The position numbers were made by a program, and so were the translations under genes. The notes beneath the pieces were generated by a model. The model worked only from the letters and a program-made list of their open reading frames with translations. It did not search any database and had not been told where the DNA came from. Below, piece after piece: positions 37,340 to 46,949 of a stretch of DNA of 64,000 bases. Position 1 is the stretch's first letter. Every line of letters begins with the position of its first letter. Source of the stretch: Candidatus Pantoea varia (GTDB lineage Bacteria; Pseudomonadota; Gammaproteobacteria; Enterobacterales; Enterobacteriaceae); the NCBI RefSeq assembly GCF_900115075.1, contig NZ_FOVG01000001.1, positions 1,860,001 to 1,924,000 of the forward strand, given 5' to 3'.

Positions 37340-38274
37340 GTTGACGCCTCGCGCAGTTGCAGCAGGTCGCCAAAGTGGAGCACGCCCAGCGGCTGTTGCT
37401 GATTGTCGATGACCGGCAGTTTATCGGTGCGCCGGGCGATAAACTGCGACAGGGCGTCACGCAGCGTCAGGGCAGCGGCGATCGGTTCGCCCGCCAGCCA
37501 CTCGCCACGCCGCACCGCATTCCCCACCTGTTCCAGCGACAGCAGCCGCACGCCCATTTCACTGCGGCCAAAGAAGTCGCGCACAAAATCGTTTTTTGGC
37601 TGGGTCAGCAGCGCTACCGGTCTGCCCTGCTGAACAATCTCACCGTTATCCATCAGCACGATGCGGTCCGCCAGCGTCATCGCTTCGTCGATATCATGGG
37701 TCACCAGCACGATAGTGCGGCCCGACAGGCGATGAATGCGCAGCATCTCCTGCTGCAGCACACCGCGCGTCACCGGGTCGAGCGCGCCGAACGGTTCATC
37801 CATCAGCAACACTTCCGGATCGGCCGCCAGCGCCCGCGCCACACCCACCCGCTGCTGCTGCCCGCCAGAGAGCTGATGCGGATAGCGATTCAGCAGTTGC
37901 TCGTCGAGATTGAGCAGCGCCAGCAGCGCCGCGATGCGCTCATCGATCTGTGCTCTGGGCCAGCCCAGCAGGACCGGCACCGTGGCGATGTTCTTCCGCA
38001 CCGTCCAGTGCGGGAACAGGCCAATTGACTGAATGGCATAGCCCATGCGCCGCCGCAACGTGCGGGCATCGAGCTGGCGGATCGACTCACCGGCAAAGCG
38101 AATCTCACCACTATCAAACTCCACCAGTCGATTGATCATCTTCAGGGTGGTCGATTTGCCGGAACCGGAGGTGCCGAGCAGCACGCAGAACTCCCCTTTT
38201 GCCACCTGCAGGGACAGATCTTTCACTGCGGCTTTGCCGTTAAAAGCGCGGGAAACGCCATCAAATTCAATCAT
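37327..38274 (-). CDS. yehX: osmoprotectant-type ABC ATPase YehX
   Basis: A 315-residue ATPase of the ProV/OpuCA class with a C-terminal CBS pair. Walker [19 protein letters not shown]-loop [12 protein letters not shown], signature LSGGQQQR, Walker [17 protein letters not shown], and switch VTHDIDEAM are seen. The C-terminal region (about 245-310, ending [20 protein letters not shown]) resembles a CBS motif, which in related systems senses ionic strength. Overlaps yehY by 8 bases and yehW by 13. Confidence 0.93.
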   Translation of the reverse strand: MIEFDGVSRAFNGKAAVKDLSLQVAKGEFCVLLGTSGSGKSTTLKMINRLVEFDSGEIRFAGESIRQLDARTLRRRMGYAIQSIGLFPHWTVRKNIATVPVLLGWPRAQIDERIAALLALLNLDEQLLNRYPHQLSGGQQQRVGVARALAADPEVLLMDEPFGALDPVTRGVLQQEMLRIHRLSGRTIVLVTHDIDEAMTLADRIVLMDNGEIVQQGRPVALLTQPKNDFVRDFFGRSEMGVRLLSLEQVGNAVRRGEWLAGEPIAAALTLRDALSQFIARRTDKLPVIDNQQQPLGVLHFGDLLQLREASTCAG

Positions 38275-39442
38275 CTTTTCTCTCCAGCAGTGAGATCAGC
38301 AGGCGGAACAGCGCATCAATGACGACGGCCAGTGCAATCACCGGGATCACCCCCAGCAATACCAAATCCAGCGCACTGCTCAACAGTCCCTGGAAAATAA
38401 TCGCGCCAAAGCCGCCCGCGCCAATCAGCGCCGCGACCACCGCCATGCCCAGCGTCTGCACCACGACCACGCGCAGACCCGTGAGCCAGACCGGCAGCGC
38501 CAGCGGCACATCTACCGCAATAAACTGCTGCCAGCCGCTCATGCCCGTGCCGCGCGCGCTTTCGCGCACCTCCTGCGGCACCTGTTGCAGCCCCACCACC
38601 ACGCTGCGCACCAGCGGCAACAGGGCGTAAAGCACCAGGGCGATCAGCGCTGGCGCCATACCAATGCCACTAATCCCCCAGTCGCCGAGCCACGGAAACT
38701 GCAGAGCCAGACCGGCCAGCGGCGCAATCAGCAGTCCAAACAGCGCCACCGACGGCACCGTCTGAATCACATTCAGCACACCGAAGACCCCGCCCTGCCA
38801 GCCAGGGCGCCGGAACAGCGTGACGCCCAGCGGCAGCGCAATAATCAGCGCAGGCAGCACGGTGCCCGCCAGCAAAGTCAGATGACGGCTCAGCGCGGCA
38901 TCAAACACCGCGTGGCGGTTGGCATACTCTTTCAGCAGGGAGAGATCGCTGAGCTGGCCGCTGAACAGCAGTAACAGCGGCAGTAGCCAGACCTGCAGAT
39001 TGAGCAGCAGCTGGCCCAGCCGATGGGATGTCAGTTGCCGCACCTGATCGGTGATCAGCAGCAGGATCAGCGCACCGCTGCACCACAGACCGCTGGCAAA
39101 GCTGGTACGCGCCAGACGACTGCCCTGCTGGCTGAGCAACGTGGCCTGATGACCGCTGAGCCAGATAATCGCGGCCAGCAGCAGTTCAGCCGCCAGCAGC
39201 GCCATAATCAGCGTGCTGCGTCCAGGCAGACGCCACAGCAGCAGCCATAACGCCGCCAGCGGCAGCAGTAACAGCCCGAAGTGGCTTATCTGCCAGCCCA
39301 TCAGCGCTTCGCCCGCCACCAGCCGGTTCGGAGCGAAGTTAAGAAATGGCAACGCCACCAGCGCCAGACTCAGCAACGTCAGCAGCAGCAATGCCACCGG
39401 CTGCTGAGCCGGACGGCGTATCGCTTCCCGCGATATCTGCAT
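38267..39442 (-). CDS. yehY: osmoprotectant-type ABC permease YehY
   Basis: A 391-residue permease, longer than YehW because of an N-terminal extension of several hydrophobic helices ([19 protein letters not shown] onward), as in E. coli YehY (385). The permease core has [23 protein letters not shown] and the EAA loop [33 protein letters not shown]. It would pair with YehW and YehX. The start is 3 bases after the yehZ stop. Confidence 0.92.
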   Translation of the reverse strand: MQISREAIRRPAQQPVALLLLTLLSLALVALPFLNFAPNRLVAGEALMGWQISHFGLLLLPLAALWLLLWRLPGRSTLIMALLAAELLLAAIIWLSGHQATLLSQQGSRLARTSFASGLWCSGALILLLITDQVRQLTSHRLGQLLLNLQVWLLPLLLLFSGQLSDLSLLKEYANRHAVFDAALSRHLTLLAGTVLPALIIALPLGVTLFRRPGWQGGVFGVLNVIQTVPSVALFGLLIAPLAGLALQFPWLGDWGISGIGMAPALIALVLYALLPLVRSVVVGLQQVPQEVRESARGTGMSGWQQFIAVDVPLALPVWLTGLRVVVVQTLGMAVVAALIGAGGFGAIIFQGLLSSALDLVLLGVIPVIALAVVIDALFRLLISLLERKDD

Positions 39443-39445
39443 CGG

Positions 39446-40357
39446 TTACAGCAGCTTTTTCTGCTGCAGCCACTCGGTCGCTACGCTGCTGGCATCCTGA
39501 CCGTCGACCGCGATTTTTGCGTTGAGCTGTTGCAGCGTCTTTTCATCAAGTGCGCTGAACACTGGCTTCAGCCAGTCTGCAATTTGTGGATAGGCTTTCA
39601 GTACCGATTCGCGGATCACCGGCGTCGGCGCATAAATGGGCTGAACCCCTTTGGGATCGCTGAGCGTCTGCAGACCCAATGCCGCCACCGGACCATCCGT
39701 GCCGTAAGCCATCGCCGCGTTCACGCCGGAGGTCTGCTGAGCTGCCGCGCTGATAGTGACCGCGGTATCGCCGCCCGCCAGCGACAGCAGCTGATCCTGC
39801 TTGAGGTCAAAGCCATACGCTTTTTCAAAGGCCGGTAAAGCATCACTGCGTTCAATAAATTCGGCTGACGCCGCCAGCTTGAAGGTGCCGCCTTTTTTCA
39901 GAAAGGCGCTGAGATCGGCCAGCGAGGTAAGCTGTTCCTTCTCAGCCAGATCTTTACGCACGGCGATGGTCCAGGTGTTGTTGGCCGGAGCAGGCGTCAG
40001 CCATACCAGATGATTTTTCTCCGCATCGAGCTTTTTCACCTTTTCGTAGCCTGCGGCGGCATTCTTCCATGCACTGTCTTTTTCATCGTTGAAGAAGAAT
40101 GCGCCGTTGCCGGTGTATTCCGGGTAGATGTCGAGTTCGCCCGCCGTAATGGCACCTCGCACCACCTGGGTCGTACCGAGCTGGATTTTATTAACGGTTT
40201 TTACCCCATGCTTTTCCAGCACCTGAAGGATCACGTTGCCCAGCAGCGATCCTTCGGTATCAATTTTTGAGCCGACCCGCACTGGATCGGCCGCCTGTGC
40301 CATCCCCATGCTGAGCAGCAACGCGCTGACTCCCATCCAACCCCGAATTGTGACCAT
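39446..40357 (-). CDS. yehZ: osmoprotectant-binding periplasmic protein YehZ (OsmF)
   Basis: A 303-residue binding protein of the OpuAC/ProX class. The signal peptide MVTIRGWMGVSALLLSMG ends at AQA, before ADPVRVGSKIDTEGSLLGN. Typical segments are GTTQVVRGAITAGELDIYPEYTGNG and WLTPAPANNTWTIAVRKDLA. Ribosome site AAGGAAAAGG. In E. coli yehZ (osmF) expression is sigmaS-dependent; no clear promoter assignment is possible here. It is the first gene of the yeh operon. Confidence 0.93.
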   Translation of the reverse strand: MVTIRGWMGVSALLLSMGMAQAADPVRVGSKIDTEGSLLGNVILQVLEKHGVKTVNKIQLGTTQVVRGAITAGELDIYPEYTGNGAFFFNDEKDSAWKNAAAGYEKVKKLDAEKNHLVWLTPAPANNTWTIAVRKDLAEKEQLTSLADLSAFLKKGGTFKLAASAEFIERSDALPAFEKAYGFDLKQDQLLSLAGGDTAVTISAAAQQTSGVNAAMAYGTDGPVAALGLQTLSDPKGVQPIYAPTPVIRESVLKAYPQIADWLKPVFSALDEKTLQQLNAKIAVDGQDASSVATEWLQQKKLL

Positions 40358-40562
40358 GGCCTTTTCCTTATCGCGTTATCGCGTGATGTTTTTGCGTTTC
40401 GTTAGTGCGTGATGTCTTCGCGTGGCGTCGTTCAGGCTGCGATCCTGCCGCTGAGAGGGAGACTGGCAGGATGGGCAGCGGAAATAATCTGCCTTAAAAG
40501 CGTAGCCTGGCGCGGCGGTGATGCAGCTGACTTTATCGCAAATTGATAACGATTTGAGATTA

Positions 40563-40594
40563 TAAATTCATCTCATATAACTGAAATGAATTTA
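40563..40594. promoter_or_regulatory. inverted repeat upstream of the MFS gene
   Basis: TAAATTCAT (40563-40571) and ATGAATTTA (40586-40594) are perfect 9-bp arms, 14 bases apart, 64 bases before the MFS start. The gap 40358-40657 otherwise holds only AT-rich sequence and two GCGTGATGT direct copies (40381, 40407) near yehZ. No gene is seen in it. Confidence 0.45.
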
Positions 40595-40657
40595 CGTCTG
40601 GGCGTCTAAACGGCTACTCTCGAAAATCTTTTTTTATAATAAAAGACGCATAACATC

Positions 40658-42133
40658 ATGTCCGACCTGATCTCTTCCGCCCATGTGGCAACAGCAGGGA
40701 GTTCGCCCGGTGGCGAAACACAGTGGATTCGCAGCGCAGCTGACGTCTCCCGATTAGTGAACAGCGGCGACAGCGCCCGTAACAATGCCCGCATCGTGGT
40801 GGCGATTGCGCTGGGAGGCGTGTTTCTCGACGCCTACGACCTGGGTGCGCTGGCCTTTGGCATCAAAGACATCACGCGTGAGTTTAGTCTCACCCCGACC
40901 GGCACCGGCATGGTCGCCTCGGCAATTACCTTCGGGGCGATTATTGGCGCACTGATTGGCGGCTATCTCACCGACAAAATTGGCCGTTATCGGGTCTTCA
41001 TGGCCGATATGTTCTTTTTCGTGGTGGCGGCTATCGCCTGTGCATTTGCACCCAATGAATATGTGCTGGCTGGCGCGCGCTTCGTGATGGGGCTGGGCGT
41101 CGGGATCGATCTGCCGGTGGCGATGGCATTTCTGGCGGAGTTTTCAAAGCTGCGCGGCAAGGGGAATAAAGCGGCCAGCGTGGCGATGTGGTGTCCGACC
41201 TGGTACGCGGCGATCAGCATCTCCTATCTGCTGGTGCTGCTGCTCTATGCGGTGTTGCCCGAAAGTCACACCGACTGGCTATGGCGGCTGATCCTCGGTT
41301 TTGGCGCCGTTCCTGCGATTGTCATCATCGCTATCCGCAGCCGTTACATGAGTGAATCACCGGTGTGGGCAGCCAATCAGGGCGACCTGAAAGGGGCCGC
41401 GGCGATTTTGCGCAGTGCGTGGAATATCAATGCCCAGGTGGCTCCCGACGCCGGGCTGACCGCTGCCACGCCGGTGCGCAAGGCGAGCTGGCGAAACTAT
41501 GGTGCGCTGCTGCAGGGCGTCTATCGCCGCCGTACGCTGCTGGCAACCATTACCTCTATCGCCTCGTCGTTTGCCTATAACGCGGTGGCATTTGGTCTGC
41601 CGGTGATTATCTCCAGCTTCTTTGCTCAGTCGATGCTCACCACCATTCTGGTGTCGCTGGCGCTGAATCTGCTGTTCGCCTTTGTTGGCGGGATTCTGGC
41701 GGTGCGACTGGTGCCGCGTCTGGGTGCGTGGAAGATGTCGGTGGCGGGTTATGGCTGTCAGTGTGTGGCGCTGCTCGGGCTGGCGCTGATTGGTCGCCCG
41801 GAAGGCGGCCAGGAAGCCGCGCTGGCGATCGGCATGCTGGCGCTGTTCCTGTTTGGTCAGGGATTCGGACCGGGCTCACACACCATGACTTTTGCGTCGC
41901 TGAGTTACCCGACTTCGCTGCGCGGCGTGGGGGTCGGCTTTAACCAGACGCTGATGCGCGGTAGTTCGACCGTTTCGCTGTTCCTGTTCCCGGTGCTGGT
42001 CGCGGCGCTGGGCACCGGCGTGTTCTGGGTTATCTTCCTGGCCCCGCTGGCCGGCCTGCTGGCGCTGCTGGCGATCCGCTGGGAACCGTCGGGTTATGAT
42101 GTGGATGCAGAGGATTTTGAGCAGCCGCGATAA
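40658..42133 (+). CDS. MFS transporter, metabolite:proton symporter type
   Basis: A 491-residue inner-membrane transporter with 12 predicted helices after a polar 45-residue N-terminus. It shows GGVFLDAYDLGALAFGI in helix 1, the motif A loop GGYLTDKIGRYRVFMAD between helices 2 and 3, RFVMGLGVGIDLPVAMAFLAEFS in helix 4/5 (sugar-porter-like R-x-G-x-G-x-G) and a cytoplasmic ESPVWAANQGDLKGA loop. This resembles the sugar/aromatic-acid porter families; the substrate cannot be named. The ribosome site is weak. It is monocistronic, with a terminator after it and an inverted repeat in its promoter region. It begins the accessory stretch between yehZ and bglX. Confidence 0.85.
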   Translation: MSDLISSAHVATAGSSPGGETQWIRSAADVSRLVNSGDSARNNARIVVAIALGGVFLDAYDLGALAFGIKDITREFSLTPTGTGMVASAITFGAIIGALIGGYLTDKIGRYRVFMADMFFFVVAAIACAFAPNEYVLAGARFVMGLGVGIDLPVAMAFLAEFSKLRGKGNKAASVAMWCPTWYAAISISYLLVLLLYAVLPESHTDWLWRLILGFGAVPAIVIIAIRSRYMSESPVWAANQGDLKGAAAILRSAWNINAQVAPDAGLTAATPVRKASWRNYGALLQGVYRRRTLLATITSIASSFAYNAVAFGLPVIISSFFAQSMLTTILVSLALNLLFAFVGGILAVRLVPRLGAWKMSVAGYGCQCVALLGLALIGRPEGGQEAALAIGMLALFLFGQGFGPGSHTMTFASLSYPTSLRGVGVGFNQTLMRGSSTVSLFLFPVLVAALGTGVFWVIFLAPLAGLLALLAIRWEPSGYDVDAEDFEQPR

Positions 42134-42174
42134 TCAGCGGTCAGGGCGTGGATAGAGTGCAGGCTAAGGGAGCA

Positions 42175-42199
42175 AACCGCACCTGAGTGCGGTTTTTTT
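42175..42199 (+). terminator. intrinsic terminator of the MFS gene
   Basis: AACCGCAC (42175-42182), loop CTGA, GTGCGGTT (42187-42194), then TTTTT. It abuts the 3' end of idi on the other strand. Confidence 0.9.
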
Positions 42200-42740
42200 A
42201 TGCCGTAACTGCCGGGAAAGGAAACTGCTCCAGATAGTCCGGGATGCGCGGGAAAGTGTGCAAAAACCACGGCGTGAACTGCTGTGGCTGCTGCTGCATC
42301 TGCTCTTCAATCAGCGCCATCGGGCGATAATCAAAAGCATCCGCTTCCTGCGGATTCAGCTGCGGCAGACTGTCGCAGACGGCAAAGAAGACGTGACCAT
42401 ATTCATGCTCAGTCAGGCCATTGCTCAGCTTCAGGTTGTAGCTCAGTTCAAATACCGGCGTCAGCGTTACGACCATCCCCATCTCTTCACGCAGACGGCG
42501 CTCGGCGGCGTCGCGGGTGGACTCATGGGGATAAGGATGACCACAGCAGGTATTACTCCACAAGCCACCACAGTGATATTTATCGCTGGCTCGCCGCTGC
42601 AGTAACAGCTCCTGCCGGGAATTGAAGACGTAGACCGTCACCGCGCGGTGCAGTAATCCTTTTTCATGCACTTCCAGCTTTTCCATTTTGCCGGTGGGAC
42701 GATCGAGGTGGTCAACGAGGATAACTTCAATAGCAGACAT
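42198..42740 (-). CDS. idi: isopentenyl-diphosphate delta-isomerase, type I
   Basis: A 180-residue Nudix-fold enzyme that interconverts isopentenyl and dimethylallyl diphosphate. Features: LHRAVTVYVFNSRQELLLQRRA, the catalytic Cys in WSNTCCGHPYPHE, the Nudix-like helix STRDAAERRLREEMGM, and GLTEHEYGHVFFAV with the catalytic Glu and metal ligands. Length matches E. coli Idi (182). It is free-standing here, not in a carotenoid cluster; Pantoea and relatives often have a second copy with crt genes, but none is seen in this window. Confidence 0.95.
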   Translation of the reverse strand: MSAIEVILVDHLDRPTGKMEKLEVHEKGLLHRAVTVYVFNSRQELLLQRRASDKYHCGGLWSNTCCGHPYPHESTRDAAERRLREEMGMVVTLTPVFELSYNLKLSNGLTEHEYGHVFFAVCDSLPQLNPQEADAFDYRPMALIEEQMQQQPQQFTPWFLHTFPRIPDYLEQFPFPAVTA

Positions 42741-42858
42741 GGCGTTTCCTTGAGATTATTCCCAACTATTCTGGCACAGAATGAGCAGTTTGGGCGGCTC
42801 AGGGCGGATTTTTTGCTATCGGTCAGGGAAAGATAAGCAGATGACGCAGAGAGGAAAT

Positions 42859-42879
42859 CGGGCCAGCAACGCTGGCCCG
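42859..42879 (-). terminator. hairpin after the chemoreceptor gene
   Basis: CGGGCCAGC (42859-42867), loop AAC, GCTGGCCCG (42871-42879), 8 bases after the stop; the minus-strand tail ATTTCC is T-poor, so strength is uncertain. Confidence 0.6.
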
Positions 42880-42887
42880 GAGAGGAA

Positions 42888-44783
42888 TTACAGTCGGAAG
42901 CTCTGAACCACCTGCTCAAGCTGGGTGCTCTGCGATTCCATCGCCTGTGCGGCAGCAGAAACCTGCTCTACCAGCACGGCGTTCTGCTGCGTGGTGCCAT
43001 CAAGCTGGGTAATCGCCACGTTAACCTGTTCGATACCCAGACTCTGTTCGCGGCTGGCTGACATGATTTCACTCATCAGTGTGGTCACACTGCTCACGCC
43101 CTTCATCAGCTCATCCATGGTCTGACCCGCCTGCTCAACCAGCGCACTGCCGGTATCGATGTTCGCCACTGACTCTTCGATTAACTTTTTAATCTCACGC
43201 GCCGAGTTGGCTGAACGCTGTGCCAGGTTGCGCACTTCCGATGCCACCACCGCAAAACCACGACCCTGTTCACCGGCACGTGCCGCTTCTACTGCGGCGT
43301 TCAGCGCCAGGATATTGGTCTGGAATGCGATGCTGTCGATTACGCTGATGATATCAACCACTTTACGGGATGAGTGATGAATCTCGCCCATCGTAGTGAC
43401 CACCTGACGGACCACTTCAGTGCCACGTGCGGCTACCAGTGAGGCATCGCCCGCCAGCTGGTTAGCGTGCGTCGCGTTGTCGGCGTTCTGGCGGACGGTG
43501 CCGGTCAGCTGTTCCATCGACGCAGCCGTTTCGACAATCGAGCTGGCCTGATCTTCAGTACGCGAAGAAAGATTGGCGTTGCCGCTGGCAATCTCCCGCG
43601 ATGCGGCGGTGATCGCCAGCGCGCTGTCACCCACCTGCTGGAGCAGGCCCTGCAAGTAGCTGATGAACTGGTTAAAGCTCTGCGCTACGGCGTTGAACTC
43701 CGGGCTGTTGCTGGCCGGCAGACGCTGAGTCAGATCGGCGCCACCGGTCGAGAGTGCTTCAATGTTGCTGTTCAGCACGTTAAGGCGTTTCATCATGGCT
43801 CGGACAAAGCCCAGCGACACCAGCAGCAGGATCACCGCCAGTGGGATCTGCACCAGACCCAGGCGGGTCAGCATGTTGTGTGACTGCGCTTTCAGCAGGC
43901 TGGTTGGCAGGCTGCTGGCGAGATACCACGGGCTGCCGGGAATGGCCTGCAGGAACAGCGTCTGCTCGCCTTCGTTGCTGTCGTAGGTAGTTTCCAGCGG
44001 CTGACTGCCAACGCCGCTGAGCAGCGTTTTCAGTGGTGCTGCCATCGGCATCTGCACGTCAGCCAGGTTCTCCAGCTTCGGTGCGGCATTCACCAGCGCG
44101 CCATTGCCCACGACTTTACCGTCGGCTTCGACGATCAGCACGTTGCCCTGAATGGTTTCACCCATCTGCTTCGCCAGCTGGTTAAAGAACCCCAGCGTCA
44201 CGTCGATGGTGGCGACACCCCAGGCCGTGCCGTTTTTGTAGATGGCCATAGCACAGTTGGTGCGGGGCTGCGGGCTGGCGGCATCCTGATAGGCTTTTGC
44301 CCAGGCACACTGGCCTTTCGGAGCGGCCATGCCATCTTTGTACCAGGGTTGCTCCCAGTATTTGTCAGCCGCGTCGGAGTTCCAGTAGGTGTTCACCTGC
44401 AGTTCATTGCTGGCATTACGGGCAAAGAAGCTGCTGTCCTTCTCTTTGGCCGGGTCACGACGGTTAGGCAGTGGCCAGATACCGCCACCAAACACATTGC
44501 TGTCCTGATACTGGTTAACCAGCGTCGGTAACAGGGTGTCGATAGTGGCGCTGTCCATGACGGATGCGGCTTCGGTAATGGCGCGCTGCTGAGCCTGAAC
44601 GCGGTTCATCTGTTCAACGATACCGGAAGCCAGCGAATCGACCTGATAGCGAACCAGACGGCTTTCGCTGTCGACGAGCTGTGGCGCCACAAACTGATTA
44701 ATCACCCAAACTGTAACGAGTAAAAGCGCAACAAAGAACGCGATCATTGTTGCGGTGAAGCGGGATTGTGTTGTTTTAAACAT
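42888..44783 (-). CDS. methyl-accepting chemotaxis protein with periplasmic double-Cache sensor
   Basis: A 631-residue transmembrane chemoreceptor. Helix 1 (about 12-32, [19 protein letters not shown]) is followed by a long periplasmic domain (about 33-300) of dCache type with [20 protein letters not shown] and [21 protein letters not shown]. Helix 2 is [20 protein letters not shown], then comes a HAMP region and the signalling domain with the hairpin tip [27 protein letters not shown]. The C-terminus (VVQSFRL) lacks the NWETF-type CheR/CheB tether, so it is probably a low-abundance-type receptor. I start at ATG 44783 (AGGGGAACAAAG). A sigma28 promoter lies upstream. Confidence 0.92.
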   Translation of the reverse strand: MFKTTQSRFTATMIAFFVALLLVTVWVINQFVAPQLVDSESRLVRYQVDSLASGIVEQMNRVQAQQRAITEAASVMDSATIDTLLPTLVNQYQDSNVFGGGIWPLPNRRDPAKEKDSSFFARNASNELQVNTYWNSDAADKYWEQPWYKDGMAAPKGQCAWAKAYQDAASPQPRTNCAMAIYKNGTAWGVATIDVTLGFFNQLAKQMGETIQGNVLIVEADGKVVGNGALVNAAPKLENLADVQMPMAAPLKTLLSGVGSQPLETTYDSNEGEQTLFLQAIPGSPWYLASSLPTSLLKAQSHNMLTRLGLVQIPLAVILLLVSLGFVRAMMKRLNVLNSNIEALSTGGADLTQRLPASNSPEFNAVAQSFNQFISYLQGLLQQVGDSALAITAASREIASGNANLSSRTEDQASSIVETAASMEQLTGTVRQNADNATHANQLAGDASLVAARGTEVVRQVVTTMGEIHHSSRKVVDIISVIDSIAFQTNILALNAAVEAARAGEQGRGFAVVASEVRNLAQRSANSAREIKKLIEESVANIDTGSALVEQAGQTMDELMKGVSSVTTLMSEIMSASREQSLGIEQVNVAITQLDGTTQQNAVLVEQVSAAAQAMESQSTQLEQVVQSFRL

Positions 44784-44827
44784 CTTTGTTCCCCTGAACC
44801 TGGTGCGGCGCGATTGCCTGATCCGGT

Positions 44828-44854
44828 TTAACGGCACGGCAAACGGGAACTTGA
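44828..44854 (-). promoter_or_regulatory. FliA (sigma28) promoter of the chemoreceptor
   Basis: On the minus strand TCAAGTTC, 11 bases, GCCGTTAA corresponds to the flagellar consensus TAAAGTTT-N11-GCCGATAA (6/8 and 7/8 matches, exact spacing), 45 bases before the ATG. Confidence 0.75.
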
Positions 44855-44973
44855 GATGGGCGGGATCACATATTTGAGAAATGTATGATTTATGTGAAAA
44901 TTTAATTTCACTTCGGGACTATCACGCCCCGACAAACGCCGGAGAACGAGTGAACAGGCGCGTCATTGCTGGC

Positions 44974-46083
44974 CTATTCGGGTGTATTGACCACCTGCTG
45001 GCGCGGACGGAAAACGTGATCGTTTCCCTCTGCTGTTAACAATTCCCGTAACTTCTGGCCGCCATGTTCATCCATCTGCGCGAACTGCCGCTCCGCTTCG
45101 GTGATCGGCGTGGTCCAGAGCAACGTCGGGCGATCGCCGTCGCGTTTTGGCAGTTTGAACTGCGCCTGTTCGGTTGCCAGCTCATTGGCGAGCAGGAAGC
45201 TTTCAAAGCCGACCGGAGCCACTTCCGACGCCAGCGTATGGCCTTCGCCCAGCCAGGTCAGGCGTGCCCACGGCAGATGTACGAACTCCGCCAGCGCACT
45301 GGCCATCTGCACCGCGTTGCCTTCCGTCATGATTTCACCGTCAACCGCCATGCCCAGTTCGATACGGCGATACTGCGGTGCCAGCTCATCAAACAGATAA
45401 TCGACCTGCGGCATGGGCCGGATACTCATGCCGAGCGTCAGGAAAACCCAGACGCCCTGATGCCAGTGCTGTGAGATCGCCATCGGCGGCCAGCTGCCCT
45501 GATCAATAGCGTAATATTTCACCGACTCGCCAAAGCGCGCCTGATAGCAGCCCATCAGATCCTGCTGGACCCGGTCCCACTCGCTGCCGTCGTGCCATTC
45601 ACGCCAGAACTGACGCTGATGCTCCGCACGGGCATAGTAGTCATTGGTCGATGCCGACCCCAGCGGGGCCGTCAGCCGGTTCTTTTTGATGCAGCCCGCA
45701 GAGAAGCTCACCTGCTTCTCCTGATAGAGGCTCCAGCCGGGTATTACGGCCAGCAGCTGACCGTAGTACCACAGCGCCGCCCCATCATCACTCGGCTCCC
45801 ACAGAATCTGCAGACCGGCCGGATCCAGCGCAGGCTCCGCCTCCAGATTACGGCAGTATTCGGCGCTGAGCAGCGGCGCTATGCCCTGCTCCATCGCTTC
45901 ACGATCTTCCTGCGCCGGTGCAGGCAGCAGGTTTCGTAGCCAGCAGCCGCGCACCGCATACTGGCTACGGAACAGGTCGGTTGGCCAGATGTAAAAATAG
46001 GCAGTGCGCGCGTCCTGTTCGACAATGGCGGTCAGGGTGCGCTGCTGATTGTGGACTTCAGCAATCAGGGATTTGTACGTCAT
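44974..46083 (-). CDS. suppressor-of-fused (SUFU) domain protein, uncharacterised
   Basis: A 369-residue cytoplasmic protein without signal or membrane segment. The C-terminal half (about 190-355) fits the SUFU domain: VWVFLTLGMSIRPMPQ, YRRIELGMAV, WLGEGHTLASEVAPVGFESFLL and LLWTTPITEAERQFAQMDEHGGQKL. The N-terminal half is Trp-rich with no recognised domain. Bacterial SUFU proteins are often immunity proteins of polymorphic toxin systems, but no toxin gene is next to this one. I start at ATG 46083 (GAGG upstream); the open frame runs another 84 codons into an unlikely region. The function is unknown. Confidence 0.8.
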   Translation of the reverse strand: MTYKSLIAEVHNQQRTLTAIVEQDARTAYFYIWPTDLFRSQYAVRGCWLRNLLPAPAQEDREAMEQGIAPLLSAEYCRNLEAEPALDPAGLQILWEPSDDGAALWYYGQLLAVIPGWSLYQEKQVSFSAGCIKKNRLTAPLGSASTNDYYARAEHQRQFWREWHDGSEWDRVQQDLMGCYQARFGESVKYYAIDQGSWPPMAISQHWHQGVWVFLTLGMSIRPMPQVDYLFDELAPQYRRIELGMAVDGEIMTEGNAVQMASALAEFVHLPWARLTWLGEGHTLASEVAPVGFESFLLANELATEQAQFKLPKRDGDRPTLLWTTPITEAERQFAQMDEHGGQKLRELLTAEGNDHVFRPRQQVVNTPE

Positions 46084-46350
46084 AGTGCCTCGACAAAGCC
46101 TGGAGGAATCCATTTTCCCCGAGAATAGAGCAGGATCCTGGCTGCGGCGATCTGAGACAAGGGTAATAGTCTCAAAGTGTGGGGGGTTGGAGGGGTGGTG
46201 AAGGTTTTTGGTGAAGTGCTGCGCTTTGGAAGTGTGGCCGTTGCTGGTCTTAAAGGCCGCTATGAGCGAAAAGCGGACGTCAAATGTATGATGACAGAGT
46301 AGTTTTCCAAAATAGACATAACATACCTGTTGCACATGCAGGCGACAGGC

Positions 46351-46375
46351 AAAAAAACCGCCATCTGAGCGGGTC
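46351..46375 (-). terminator. candidate intrinsic terminator
   Basis: Minus strand: ACC(C)GC, loop TCAGATG, GCGGT, then a T run of seven. The stem is short with one bulge. Confidence 0.4.
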
Positions 46376-46494
46376 AGCTGCGGAAGCAGCCGGGGAGAAA
46401 AGGTTATGCATCCCGGAAAATCCGGCGTTCAGCGAACAGCACAAACCGTGCGCTGCACGGAATGTGCTGCCGATCCCGTAACACGCCGAGAGAA

Positions 46495-46520
46495 GAATAA
46501 AAAAAACGCCGTGTAGGCGG
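46495..46520 (-). terminator. candidate intrinsic terminator
   Basis: Minus strand: CGCC, loop TACAC, GGCG, then at least eight T. The stem is only 4 bp but all GC. Confidence 0.4.
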
Positions 46521-46691
46521 TTCAAAGAGGTATTCAGTGGCTTTTGCTTCCATCGTGGCCGGGCGGAGCTGCCGCCGGTTGAGCTTAATGATAAAAGGCA
46601 TCGGCAAGATAGTAAGCGTATGCGGCAGATATATCGGGCCGCGTTCCGGACGGATCCCCGGGTATCTGCAGGATGAATCACCTGTATCAGG

Positions 46692-46715
46692 CAAAAAAAA
46701 GCCCCGCAGGGGGCC
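46692..46715 (-). terminator. intrinsic terminator downstream of the LacI-type gene
   Basis: Minus strand: GCCCC, loop CTGC, GGGGC, then eight T. It is 235 bases after the LacI-type stop, far for its own terminator. Confidence 0.65.
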
Positions 46716-46949
46716 GAAAACGTGCAGTAGCTGAAAACTCCTGAATCCTTGGCCTGGTGTTGGCTTGCCGCTTATATTGAATCTACTCTGTGTAATATCG
46801 ATAGCAGCTGAGAAAACTACAACATATTCTATCTGCGACAACTCGTTGCGGTCCGACATTCGGAGTTATAGGGGTTTTACCAACCAGTGGAAGATTAAGA
46901 ATACTAATAACGGGGCCATTATTCTGAATCAATCGTAACCCTTTTTATA

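Larger units (their letters stand above)
46084..46949. other. 866-bp stretch without a convincing gene; holds three minus-strand terminators
   Basis: Overlapping minus-strand frames at 46280-46681 and 46404-46859 have no ribosome site or family. The notable content is three hairpin-plus-T-run elements, all facing the minus strand, at 46351-46375, 46495-46520 and 46692-46715. A G-rich tract (46180-46198) lies about 100 bases upstream of the SUFU start. It may be decayed DNA or hold small RNA genes. Confidence 0.5.

Noticed and set aside
40381..40415. GCGTGATGT direct copies 26 bp apart upstream of yehZ as a regulatory repeat
   Set aside because: Only two copies, short, and in a simple GCGT-rich context; likely low-complexity similarity.
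46180..46198. G-rich tract as a possible G-quadruplex
   Set aside because: It lacks four separated runs of three or more G, so a stable three-tier quadruplex is not supported.
46280..46859. Overlapping minus-strand frames of 133 and 151 codons upstream of the SUFU gene
   Set aside because: No ribosome site, no family resemblance, and terminator hairpins lie inside them.
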